From Volvariella volvacea V23 (Eukaryota > Basidiomycota > Agaricomycetes > Agaricales > Pluteaceae), in contig KB722751.1 in the NCBI GenBank assembly GCA_000349905.1, positions 82,405 through 146,404 of the forward strand: 64,000 nucleotides of DNA. Reading direction: 5' to 3'. The translations under genes and the position numbers were made by a program. The notes beneath the pieces were generated by a model. That model did not search any database. It was not told where the DNA came from and was given only the letters and a program-made list of their open reading frames with translations. Within the stretch, counting starts at the first letter, position 1; each line of letters starts with the position of its first letter. Below, piece after piece: positions 12,831 to 24,700 of this stretch.

Positions 12831-13151
12831 TGTGCAGAAGAGATATTGTTGATCAGAATGATATCATTGGCTATTTGCGATTGCTTTCCATCGTCTTCCG
12901 AGGATTATCCGACGGGCAACGAGTCAGTGCTCTTGGAACCAACTTGGAACTGGTCATATATGTTTCGGCCCATCATTCCTGGACCCCAGCTATCATCTGA
13001 CGCCCCGCGCTTCTCATCCAAGGGCTTAATAGTCACGACCACCCCCGAGGAAAAACCGACATCATCTCAACGGGCCAAAAGGTCACACGGGGGCTGCTAT
13101 TAAAGGGGCTAGCTGCTACTGCCTTGATGCTTGAGACTGCCCATTTGTGTC
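12831..13151. promoter_or_regulatory. Divergent promoter region, UPF0538 gene / GH3 gene
   Basis: About 320 bp between the two starts. I see no clear TATA box or repeat. Several G/C-runs are present (for example CCCCCGAGG near 13044), which could be carbon-catabolite repressor sites, but this is weak. Confidence 0.3.
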
Positions 13152-16100
13152 ATGTCGACTTCTGATCGCCCCTTCTTGGATGCCTCTATCCCAGAGCTAG
13201 TTCAGCAGCTGAAAGTCGATGAGAAGATATCGTTGCTCGGGGCACCTAACTGGTGGAATACAACACCAATCCCTAGATTGGGGATTCCATCTGTTAGGAT
13301 GAGTGACGGTCCCAACGTGAGCTTAGGTGTCTTATGGGATTAGTACAGTGACTCATCGCCTACCAGGGAGTTCGCGGGTCGTCACACTTCGTGTCTACAC
13401 CAGCGCAATGCCTTCCGGTAACCCACATACCCATTGCACAATCAAATTTAGGAGCTGACCAGGACAGTGCGCAACGTCTCTTGCATCCACCTTTGATGCA
13501 GGCCTCATTCGTGAGGTTGGCTCCTTCCTGGGCAAGGAGGCCAAAATCAAGTCGTCTGTCATACTACTAGCACCGACTTGTAACATCCAACGTACACCTC
13601 TCGGCGGCCGTTCCTTTGAGTCGTTTTCGGAGGATTCACACCTCTCCGGTATTGTCGTTCCTGAATCCTCCATGGTGCCGCGTACGGACCAGTTCTACAG
13701 GCATCTTAGCTGCCGCATATATCGACGGACTTCAATCTGAGGGTGTCGCAGCAAGTATGTACTCCAGTGACTCTTTGATTCTGTTTGCTGAGCAGGGTAT
13801 TAAGCTATCAAGCATTTCGTTGCAAATGATCAAGAGCATGAGCGAACTGCTGCGGAATCTGTCATGTCGGACAGGGCACTCCGTGAGATTTATCTTTACC
13901 CGTAACTATCCCATGTATCCGTTCATAACGATGACTGAGCCCTGATGGCAGATTCATGCTTGCACAGAGATTGGCCCAACCTGGTGCATATATGACTTCG
14001 TGTGTAATGGCCACTACACCAAGTTCAGTATACTCATCGCATTTGTACTAGGTATGGGCGTCTGAAAGGGAAACACTGCTCAGAAAATGAAGAGCTTCTC
14101 AATGGAATCCTCCGTAGGGAATGGGGCTTCGACGGAGTTGTTATCAGTGACTGGTAAATTTGCCAAACCGGGTCCCCTTTCCACGGACGTTAAACTTTAC
14201 CTTAGGCATGGCACCTATGGCACAGATCAACCTATTAATGCAGGATTAGATTTGGAGATGCCCGGCCCTCCGAGGTGGAGGACACCTCTTTTGGTTCTCC
14301 ACTGCCTTTCATCCCAGAAATTGCTTCAGGCAACAATTGACGAACGAGTCACTAACCTCTTAACCTTTATACAGAAGCAGGCTCGTCGAAATCCTGAGGT
14401 CGTTTATGGAGATGGGGAAGAACGGACTAGAGACACGGCAGAGGGTCGAGCATTTTGCCGGAAACTTGCCGCTGACGGCATTGTCTTGTTGAAAAACAGA
14501 CACGACATATTACCTATCACGGCCGAGAAGGTTAAGCGCATCGCTGTTATTGGGCCTAATGCCAAAGAGAGAGTCATTTCTGGAGGCGGTTCTGCAGCTT
14601 TGAAGGCCAGCTATGTCGTCACCCCTTGGGAAGGCATCTTGAAGCATGCACCAGAAGGTGTGATAGTAGAGTACGAAGTCGGATGCTATGGCATGTCCTG
14701 GTTTTCTTTGGGTGCGCTGTCATAACTAATGTGCTAACCTAGCTCACAAATACCTGCCAACGCTTGAAAATAACCTCGTTACGCCCTCTGGAGAGCCGGG
14801 GTGGCTTTGCACTTTCTACACTCATGACGAGGCTGGAAACCCATTGAACCCCGTCAAAGACTTCGTTCTTCGGGATACACGCATCAAATTAAACGATTTC
14901 CTGCCCATTGGACTGACCCCCACATGGACCATCAAACTACAAGGCAAGTTAACGGTGGACAAAACCGCTCTATTTGAGTTGGGGTTGACCGTGGCCGGTA
15001 AGCACTACAACTGCTAGTATTAGATGATAGTGTGGCAACGAGGAACAGGGCGTGCTAAACTATGGATCAATGGAGAATTGACAATTGATAACTGGACCAA
15101 GCAAACCCCTGGTGATTTCTTCTATGGGTAGGTATTTGACCAGGGTTGCACTTTCGGTTGCTGATCATCGGAAAGGCAAGGAACCGTTGAAGAAAAAGCT
15201 ATCGTTCAACTGACAGCCGGTGTCTCCGTCGATGTCCTTGTCGAGTATACAAATACCATGCCGCCAGATGGTGCAGATGAAAATGGTGAGGGCAGGAATG
15301 CGCAGCCTGCGTTGATGCGTGGAGTGGTATGTTCCTTCATCATCATACCCTTCATCTTTATGCAATTCATCGTTCTCAACATCATTGACATACAGAGGTT
15401 GGGAGGAGCAGAAAAAATAGACGCGGATGAAGCCATTGCAAGGGCAGTTACGCTAGCTCGAAATTCTGATGTCGTTATCTACGTTGGCGGATTGACCCCT
15501 GAATGGGAAAGCGAAGGATTTGATCGTCCGAGTTTGAAGATGCCTGGCCGTCAAGACGAAGTAATTGCCCAAGTGGCCGCAGCCAACCCCAACACTGTTG
15601 TATGCATTCAAGCGGTAAGTTTTTGTTTCTAAAGGGGTGTCATGCGAATTCATCAAATTCTATCACACCTAGGGTTCCGCTGTTTCTATGCCATGGGTTC
15701 AAGTCGCGGGTGGCATCTTGCAAGTGTGGTACCAAGGAAATGAAGCAGGGAATGCGCTTTCAGACGTTTTATACGGTACTGTCAACCCAGGTGGCCGACT
15801 CCCGCTCACGTTTCCTGTCCGTGAGCAAGATATTCCTGCATATCTCAACGACAAGAGTGAATACGGAAAAATTCAGTAGGTCATCCAATTACGACCTCAA
15901 GGGTGACATACTAACCGTGGCGCAGTTATCGAGAAGATCTTTTTGTTGGGTACAAGTACTATCAGGCGCGGGGTGTTAAGCCACTTTTCCCTTTTGGGTG
16001 AGTCCGCCTGCGGTTTCTGCTACTGGCCCAGAAAAAACACCAACTACCTATAGATATGGATTATCGTATACAAAATTCACTTTGTCTTCTCTTGTCATTT

Positions 16101-16459
16101 CCGAGCCGACGTCCTACGATGAAGGTATCAACTTCCAGGTTGACGTGACCGTTAAGAATGAGGGCCCTAGGATTGGATCCGAGGTCGTTCAGCTCTACGT
16201 TGCGTACCCAGAATTAGGCATTACACATCCAGAGCTGCAGCTTAAAGGCTTCGCGAAAGCGCGTGATATTTTACCAGGTCAAACACAGAATTTATCCATA
16301 AAGCTCGATAAGTATGCCTTGTCTTTCTGGGATGCCAGGCAGGGTGCTTGGGTTGCCAAGGCAGGGAGGTATGGGTTGTTCGTCGGCCAAAGCTCGGACT
16401 CTTTTAGTCTACAGGGTAGCCTTGAACTCACCAAGACATTCTTCTGGAGTGGGTTGTAG
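13152..16459 (+). CDS. Beta-glucosidase, glycoside hydrolase family 3 with PA14 insert, no signal peptide
   Basis: Hydrolyses terminal beta-linked glucose from cellobiose or other glucosides. ATG 13152 begins [20 protein letters not shown], so there is no secretion signal and the enzyme is probably intracellular. N-terminal GH3 features in order: [56 protein letters not shown], and the nucleophile Asp in [15 protein letters not shown], which is split by an intron at 14154. The C-terminal domain has [15 protein letters not shown] and [11 protein letters not shown]14 insert follows from about 14760 ([18 protein letters not shown]) to 15250. The C-terminal fibronectin-III-like domain has [13 protein letters not shown] and ends TKTFFWSGL. 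More than ten short introns, about 850 aa. Family assignment is firm; the natural substrate is not. Confidence 0.92.
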
Positions 16460-16571
16460 AGAAGATATGAACCAACAAAGTCTTGTATACATGACAGTGA
16501 TGGCGTCTATGTAGCGAATGTTATGGTCTTCCACGTGCACCAAATATTTCATCCTCGCTCAATCAAGCCAC

Positions 16572-19401
16572 ATGGTGGCAGTCACTGGTGCTGCTATGGA
16601 TGACCCCAAAGGGAGCAACGAATTTAGTCACGATGACCTCCGTCGGGATCCGCGTTCTCTCACTACTCTCCCGGATATCCTCTCCTGCTTGTCTGCATTT
16701 CAATCCGAGGAGGCAGAGCTCTCTAATGCTTTATCGGAACTACTCGATGCCAGGGAACCAATCGCGAACTCGCTCGCCAGATTGCATGGTCTAGTTCCAC
16801 AGATCGAAACATTGCACATAGAAGCGACGGCGTTGTCGGACAAGGTCATGAAGACTGCAGAGACTGCAGATCGTGTGGGGGGTAAGGTTCGATCTCTGGA
16901 CGAGGAGATGAGTCGCGTCAGAGAAGCAGGAGAACGTGTTAACCAAGTCATGGAGCTCAAGGTCAGTGCACGGGGCCTATCTTACGTCGCATAATTGACA
17001 CAACCCCCCAGTCATCGTTGTCTGCCTTGCAATCTGCCATCGAAATCCAGGACTGGGAGTCGGCGGCTAGACATTGCGCCAGGGCCATGTCCTTGCCTCC
17101 TGAAGTTGTATCAGGCCCTTTCGCAGAAGTAGCCGTCGTACGTATGACTTGTTGCAGTACACCCCACTCGTGTCTTGCCAACACTTTCAAAACTCTAGCC
17201 CACAGCAGAAAGTCACCTACCACCAGCGCAAACCCTACAAAATGCGCGCGAGCTCTTACTCTCCGTATTTCGCCACAACTTTGAGCAAGCCTCACGTTCC
17301 CGAGATTCTACTGCTACAACTAGATTTTTCAAGCTGTTCCCTGCCATTGGGTGGGAAGAGGAAGGACTACAGGCCTACGCGTCGTTTGTTGTCGACCTTG
17401 TCCGCATAAGGGCTCCACCATCTGCCAAAAGTAAGATAATGGGCTATCGGGGGGCGACTGTCTAACGCATGCACTATGCAGCATCGTCTCCGCTATACTT
17501 CATTACTTCACTGACTGCACTGTTCGAGAGCATAGCTATGATCGTAGATCAGCACCGTCCAGTTGTAGAGAAATACTATGGTGAAGGAAGGATGAAGATC
17601 GTGGTGCAAAGGTTGCTAGAGGAGTGCGACAGAGTCGTCAAAGGCATTATAGACGGGTGGGAGGAGGAACGAACTATGAAACGGAGGGTAATCCATTCTT
17701 ATGGTCTATTGCTCGTGGGGAACTACTGACCTAAATCGTAGCTTTCAGATGTGGTGAATAGTGTACCGGCTGGATATCATACTCCGACTTCGAATCGACG
17801 ACAGCAGCAACAGGGTTCGATGCAAGATGAAAGCGGCGTGGATCCGAGGGACATAGATAGAACCCTCACTGAGGTCTCAGGAATGGTTGGGCGATGGCAC
17901 CTGTTCCAAAAATTTTTGGTCGAAGTCTTGCATGTCAGTACGTCAAGACTTCATTGCTGCGAGACTGCAACTAATTGGGGACGAAGAGCGATGAAAACAC
18001 AGATGATAATGGCAAAGAAATTCAACCCGACAAAGATATAGAAAAAGCTCTTGAGCGTTCTCAATCGTTCAAGTATTTTGAGAACCTAATAACCACATAT
18101 TATATACCGCTTGAGGATTGGTACACACGAACGACCATCGACAAGGTACGAATATATTCTTTCCTTGCTGAAGTAAATTAAATGAGTGATAGGCACACCG
18201 ATTGTCAACAACAGATAGCACGCAGTATCCCGTGGCATCCACCACCCCAGACGACGTTTTCTATATCCTCAAATCAGTTGTAATGAGACTTCTGTCCATG
18301 GGCTCTTTGATGGGTGTCGAGCGCATGATGACTCAGTTACGCGACATCGTGGATAAAGATTATACTGGTGTTATCAAGCGCAAACTCGATGATGTCTATC
18401 GTGCAGCAGGACCGAATCAAGGCTCAAGGGGAGAAAAGACAGATCGTGAAAACCGAGTGGCCTTTATCGTATGTTCTCTAAGCTTCTCTTGACCTATTAT
18501 TCATTAGCAATGAATTCTGAAGACGTTGTTAAACGACCTTGATACATCATCCTCACACGTTGAACGCCTGATGCATGACCTCAGCACGAACGACATCATA
18601 CAGCAGCAGTTCGTGGAGAAACACCAGCAGACAGTCAAGGACCAACTCTCCAATTTTGCAAATTTATCCTCAAAATTTCGTTCATCACTGAGAGTAAGCT
18701 TCTGTGTATCTGTTTCTGATTGACGATGCCGATTACTTCTAGGTTGGAATTGAACAGCTTTTCAATCAACTCATGCGTCCCCGTCTACGCACTTTCATTT
18801 CTGACGTGTACCGAGATGTTTCCTACGTGCTAGACGAGGACTCCTACGCCTTGGCGGAATATCAAGAAGTCGTAAGGAAACGATTTGTTAAGGCATGGGA
18901 GGGTCTATTGGATGGGTATAAGGTCCGTCTTATTACGCACACACTCAAGCAGGATGACCCACGACCAACGACAGGATACATTTACCGAGAGCAACTATCG
19001 AATATTTTTTGGTTTGGTCCTTGACGTATTGCTCAGGCCCTGGGAGAAGCTGATAACCGGAATGAAGTTCACAGAGGTATGCACAAACCTCACCCAACGA
19101 GACTTAGGGACTAAGTGGATACGAGCTCGGCGCAATAAGGTTTGACCGTGACCTGCGTGCAGTTATCACTCATCTGAATGCTCAAACTGCATTCGGAGAT
19201 ATACGCGAGAAGTTTGTCCGGCTGCAGCAAATATCTACCGTTCTAAATCTTGATCCCGTGAGTAGGATTTTGCAATGGCCCGTTGTCCTTTAATAATTTT
19301 GCGACTAGGAAGAGGATCCGGACGAGTTTTACAATGGCTCAGGTATCGCATGGAAGCTTTCTGCTAACGAGGCAAGGGCAGTTGCAAGTCTAAGGTTGTA
19401 A
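16572..19401 (+). CDS. COG4: Conserved oligomeric Golgi complex subunit 4 (COG4)
   Basis: Lobe A subunit of the COG tether for retrograde vesicle transport within the Golgi. The N-terminal part has a coiled coil (residues about 45-130: LSNALSELLDAREPIANSLA, VMKTAETADRVGGKVRSLDE), followed by LQSAIEIQDWESAARHCARA, a Cog4 hallmark. Middle blocks include LTALFESIAMIVDQHRPVVE, VVQRLLEECDRVVKGIIDGW and FEQASRSRDSTATTRFFKLF. Later exons give FYILKSVVMRLLSMGSLMGV, LSTNDIIQQQFVEKHQQ and LDEDSYALAEYQEVVRKRFV. The C-terminus reads EEDPDEFYNGSGIAWKLS and ends VASLRL at 19401. About 12 exons. An in-frame ATG exists at 16518; I chose 16572 (MVAVTGAAMDDPKG), and 16596 is also possible. Stops of COG4 and VPS2 are 58 bp apart, convergent. 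Confidence 0.88.
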
Positions 19402-19459
19402 CACAATAATACACCCGTTATCGAATGTCCAAGATCCTATAAAAGTGATAGAAAGTAAT

Positions 19460-20401
19460 TTAACTCCGTCGTAACGCATCCAATCTAGCCTGGAGGGCAT
19501 CTTCATCCGACATACCCGCATGCGGGTCCGCAGCATCTGAATGCTTTTCTGCACTTGCTGCTTGCCCAGAATGTGCACCCAATGCAACAGGTTGGCGATT
19601 GACGAGGGGCGAAGATATTGCAGCAATACCAGTTGGTGCTTCGGTCAACTGAATAGTGTTGAATAGAATGTCTGTAGGCTGCGGTGAATAACATACCTGC
19701 TGGGATATCGAGATATCGAGTTCGTCTAGAACCTCTTTCAAAATTTCGTCCTCCTGTTCCTCCTCGTCTTCATCGTCCAACACATCTACGGCGTCAGACA
19801 TCATCTCCTCCTTCATATCCATCATAGAGCTCTCCTTCTCAAACTCTCTCATGATGCGCTGTATCCCTGGCAGGTTTAAACCGCGATTCATAGAAGCCAT
19901 GGCCTGCATACCAATAAGCATTGGTGAATTCTGATACTAGGAAATAGTACACGCACACGAGTAGCACCCCTCATTGCTTCTGCCATCTGCTGATTGCTTC
20001 TCAAAGTCTGCATCCGCAGGCTCACGGCCTGAAGTTGAGTCTTCATTGAGTGGAATTTCTGAATGTATCGCCTCGTCCTGACGAGATCCTTCGCCATGAT
20101 CTTACACGCATTCTAACAAAGTAAGGTAAGATAACCATCCATAGTTATTGCGAGAGCTTGCAATCATTCATACCATTTGGCCTGCCTTGGCGCTTCTCTT
20201 AATATCTGCTATCAGCTTCTTCTCGCTTTGTTCAAGCTTACTACGTTCGCGGTCGAGTTCCCGCTGCGCCTTTGCCAGCGAGCGTTGGTGCTGTCGAAGC
20301 CTTTCTGCAGGAGTGACCGAGCGACCAAAAAGAGATTCCTGCAGGACAGACTAAGAACTGTAGAGGCTTTAATGAGAGGAGATACGCACAATGATATTCA
20401 T
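19460..20401 (-). CDS. VPS2: ESCRT-III subunit VPS2/CHMP2A
   Basis: ESCRT-III protein that caps Snf7 filaments and recruits Vps4 at endosomes. The start is at ATG 20401: a 12-nt exon MNII spliced to ESLFGRSVTPAERLRQHQRS, matching the Vps2 N-terminus. Helix 1 continues ELDRERSKLEQSEKKLIADI, then MAKDLVRTRRYIQKFHSM, QAVSLRMQTLRSNQQMAEAM and the Snf7-core block MREFEKESSMMDMKEEMMSD. The acidic region DEDEEEQEDEILKEVLDELD follows and a C-terminal MIM1-like helix ends LQARLDALRRS, which binds the Vps4 MIT domain. About 220 aa in five exons. Starts are 142 bp from the AN1 zinc-finger gene on the other strand. Confidence 0.94.
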
Positions 20402-20543
20402 GGTGGTTTAGAGAAAGACAAGAATTGAGAAGTCACAGGAGTACTGCGTGGTATGGTGGTATGGTGCTGAGGGCTTTCGTGGGCTTGGCGATCAGCAACT
20501 TGAAGAGCAGAATCTTCCCAGACTAGTTACATGTGCTCTACTG

Positions 20544-21565
20544 ATGTCCTCCAACGAGCTTTTGGACGTTGGCGCTCATTGCTCACTACCCTCATGCAAC
20601 ATACAGGACTTCCTACCGATAATCTGTCAATGCCAGCGATACTTCTGTCGCGACCACATTCAACCTGACCTCCATGGTTGTCCGGCGTCTATCGCAATTG
20701 ACCCCAAGGAAACGAGGTCTCCAACCTCTCCTCGCTGTGCACTGCACACTTGTAATAAACTCGCCTTAAATGCCTTTGTATTACCTTCAAAATTCGAAGG
20801 AGCTGAGGGAATTGTTACTTCCCCAACCGTCTGCACAACCTGCCAATTATCCTTCTGTGTTGAGTAGAGTATCCTCCCAATCTTGCTATTATTATGACGA
20901 TACAACCGCTAAGCCTAGGTTTTCTTTCTATCTTGTAGTCATCGTCATCCCATATCGCATTCATGTACCCAACGGCCAACTTCAAATAACACGAAGCCAA
21001 ATGAGGCCGCGAGGGCGCTATTGGCAAGTCACTTCCCCTCAGCGTCGTCATCTCGCTCGTCTATCAAATCCAAACCTCGAACGAAAGCAGGCAAAGTGCC
21101 TAGTGACCCCGTCAAATTAGCGCAATATAAAAAGGTGGAATTGATGAAGATGAGGCATCGTGCCATATCGGCTGACCCCAAGGAGAAGGCGACTGTACCA
21201 CTAGACCAAAGACTCTTTGTTAGGTTGCAAGTCATAGACAAACCAGAGCCCCCTGTGTTTTGGGTCCGAAAGGTATGCCAGTTAAGTGATATGACTAGCC
21301 GTATTCTCAGTTACAGGACACATAGACTCTGATAACAGGAAAGATTATCGATATTCTGTCGGTGCATGCTGGATTCAACACCAGCGCTGCTGGGGTAAGT
21401 CGAGTGACAAGTTTGAATCTCCTCTTGCAGACGGCGCACTCCTAGCCTCTAGCTATTTATACAGCCGCCGAAGGGGAAACCCCTGAGCAAGTCCTGCAGA
21501 ACGATCAAGCGATTGGGTCTCAGGTGGAAGATGGATCACTTATAGTCATTAGGCAGAAATTATAG
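20544..21565 (+). CDS. CUZ1: AN1-type zinc finger protein, ZFAND1/Cuz1-like
   Basis: Predicted adaptor linking Cdc48/p97 and the proteasome, as in yeast Cuz1 and human ZFAND1. ATG 20544 begins MSSNELLDVGAHCSLPSCNI. The first AN1 finger is CSLPSC...ICQCQRYFCRDHIQPDLHGC. The second has C-x4-C (CALHTC), then CTTCQLSFCVE joined by splicing to RHPISHSC. A basic Ser/Lys-rich linker (RSSIKSKPRTKAGK) and a C-terminal ubiquitin-like domain follow: LDQRLFVRLQVIDKPEPPVF, KIIDILSVHAGFNTSAAG and ending QVEDGSLIVIRQKL. Four exons, about 280 aa. Two AN1 fingers plus a C-terminal UBL is the ZFAND1/Cuz1 layout. Confidence 0.85.
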
Positions 21566-21754
21566 CCCTACGTGTGTACGACAGTAAAGTCAAGAGATAT
21601 TTGCCCTACAAAACGAAAAAGAAGAGACCACTCAACCAAAGAGGTAGTCGAAGAAGGAACAGTCGAATATAGCAATACGAATGAAGCCACTAATGTATAA
21701 TCCAGCAATTGCGCGAGGTATAATACGTAGATGTGTTACTAGTTCCGCTCTACC

Positions 21755-24700
21755 TTAAGCCACCAGGGTTGCCAGGCGTCTCAGGTGCCCGACGTTCAGG
21801 TATGCGGGGACGTAAGTCTCCAGACCAGAGACTTCGCGGGGGAGAGGTAGCTCATAAGGTCCGACTTCTTCCGTTTCAGGTGCGAGGAGTAGATGATCGT
21901 TACGGTCATTTGCTTGCACGCGTGACGCTACGACACGCAGAATTTCAGGCGAAATTGGGTTCTGCATTCGACATGTCAACAAGCATTGCTAGAAAGCACA
22001 TCAAAGGAATACCGACCTCATAATCGGCGACATAATAGTTCGTGCACATCCTCTGGATTTGCATCGGGCTAAGCATCCAGCAGACGTCATAGATAATCTC
22101 AATATCAGCAGTTGTGGACTATAGAGACAAGTTAAATTCCATCCTCTTGAAATGAGTCTACGAGCACGCACTTTCTTGAGCTGTAATAGTTTGGTTGCTT
22201 GCATGAGGTGCTCCAGTTGTAATGTGCCCTCTGGCATGTCGTGTGACTTGCACCACTCTTCGATACGAGTAATGTTATATTGAATTTGCATTGCTGGCCC
22301 AAGATATTAGTAACCAAATGAAGAGTTTCTCCTGAAACCCACCTCGCTTCCAGGATGAAAAGTTCCTTCTCATCAGGAGATCATTGAAGCTTGTTACACC
22401 AATCAATTTGAGAAGTTCAGTGAACACTTGCTGGATCACAGATTCCTCCATATAATAGCTCTTAAGTGCTTTCCAAACTTTGTTTAATAGGTTCAGAATA
22501 TCGTCCATGCTGAATGCAGGTTGGGTATTGGTGTTAAGCAAGCGGTTGAAGAGACGTCCTCCACCATCGCTGGTTGTGAATCCTGGAAGTGATTGACTCT
22601 CAATCAACGCGGGGATGACCATCTTGGACAATTTCTTCTTGGTTTCGAGCATCCAAGTGTGGTAAATGTTGTATTCGAGACTATCCAGATCATGCTTGAC
22701 GACCGTCACCAGGCGCTCGTAATCTGCCCAGTTAAATGGCCGAACAGCATTTTCTTCACCAGGACCAATACCTTGAAGCATGTCACTTTCCGCAACACAA
22801 ATGAAAGACAGCATTTCATGGACATTGGAGAGCCAGAAAATACCAGGAACAATTGCGTCCTCACCCGAGAAGGACTGATGATGGAATCATTAGCACTAGC
22901 AAGGATCTGGGCTAGCGAGATACTTACCATTACATGCGCTTGAATGGTTTGCATGACGTTGGCAAGGAACCGTTCGCTTTCTTGGATGAGGCCATATTTC
23001 CACATCTCATTTGTGACTAGACTAATAAGGTTGGCAGGGAATAGGATTTCCTTGACTGCTGCTGGGTTGGTAAGGCTAGGTGCCGGGATCTTAAGACCAC
23101 GAATAAGTCCACTTAGAACATCTTCGTCAAGCCTCTTGGTATCCTGCATCAACCTAATCTTCTCCTCTGCAGGGTCGTCATAATCGCGAATATCAGGCAA
23201 CCCTTGGGTGCGAATTCGAAGGAAGTTGTCTTCTCCGTTAAAGGCCACCGACACTGCACGAGGGTTAGAGGCTTGAGACCTCTTGACATCATACATTAAT
23301 TCGTCAGCAGAGGAGCGATGGTCTGGTGGAGCGATGGCATAAACACCCGCAGAGCTGTGTCTGCGTTGATGGCGGCCAGAGGACGCACCGATAGCAGACC
23401 CATTGGCTGCACTATTACTGTCTGCTACGCGGAGTGTAGGCGCAAATGTTGGGGACAGGGGTGGGGCTTCGGTGCGGGTTCCACGCGTGAGGGCATTCAG
23501 AGCGTTTGAGCGGTTGAGCTGCTCACGCAAGCTGCTCACTTCGTTCTTCAAAGTAGCAATCACCGAACTATCTTCGACTGTGCGCACAGGAGTACTCTCG
23601 ATGACCCTCTGTTGTTCTGCAATTTGAGAAGCTTGACGACTGACTTCCTCTTTCAACTTCTGAATTAACTCCTCTTTCTCCGCTATTTGATTTATCGTCT
23701 CTGCCAATCGTCTTTCAACATCCAATTTGGCTTGGGAAGCCTCCTCCAGGGCAGATAGCTTGGAGTCGGCTGTCTGAAGTGTTTGCTGAAGAACTTTCGC
23801 GCGGCTGTCAGCCTCTTCATGTCGGCTGATCAAGTGTAATACTCGCTGCTCAAGCTCTGCTACCTTGAGTTCCAAGTCTTTCTTCTCTTCGGTTCGTTGT
23901 TGTAGAGTCTGTGTAAGCTCGACGACCTTGTTCTCCAACTTATAAGATATTTCTTTCAGTTTAGATGCGGTTCGAGCCTCCGTCCTAAGAGCCAAGAGCT
24001 CCTTACGGGCTTTGACCCGACGAACACACGATTGAAGATAGACGACGCGTTTGATATCAGCTCTCGCTGCGCGACGTGCAACCCTACAAGTTTGACCGTG
24101 AGCACGCATCTAGAGAGTAAACGCATAACAAACGTACGTTCCGCGAATCAGACTTTGCAGCAGTGTAGCAGCATGCGTACGTCGATTCTCTTGGTACAGT
24201 AGACGTGCCTGTGCTCCTCTTACCCCTGTATAATCGCATGTTAGAAATGAATACATCCTGTAAGACTGCCAAACTTACGGCTCTGGAACAGTGTAATTGC
24301 TCGCCTTACATCCAAGAATTTCTTTCGTTGAATAAAGCTTCTTAGAGCAGTCTGTAGACGGAGGGCAGAAACCTCCCGACGAACGTGTTGAACGAGGCGT
24401 CTTGCCATGATACCACGCCACCAAGTCTGGATACGAATGGTGGAAGCACGTAAGGTTCGGTAATGCTTCACAGCCATGTGACGACGCATGTTCTTCTGTA
24501 CCACAGTGACCATGGCGTTCAGCCGGTTCGACCGCAAGGACTCCAGAGCCGCCAACATTCCAGCACGGAAGAAAATCTTGGTAAGACCACTCTGGTACAT
24601 GTCCGGGTCTGCGATTGTCTTCTCCAAGATAACACTACACAATTTACGAAGATCGAGTGATTGAATCATTGGCTGCCATTGTGACGAAGGCACAAGCATA

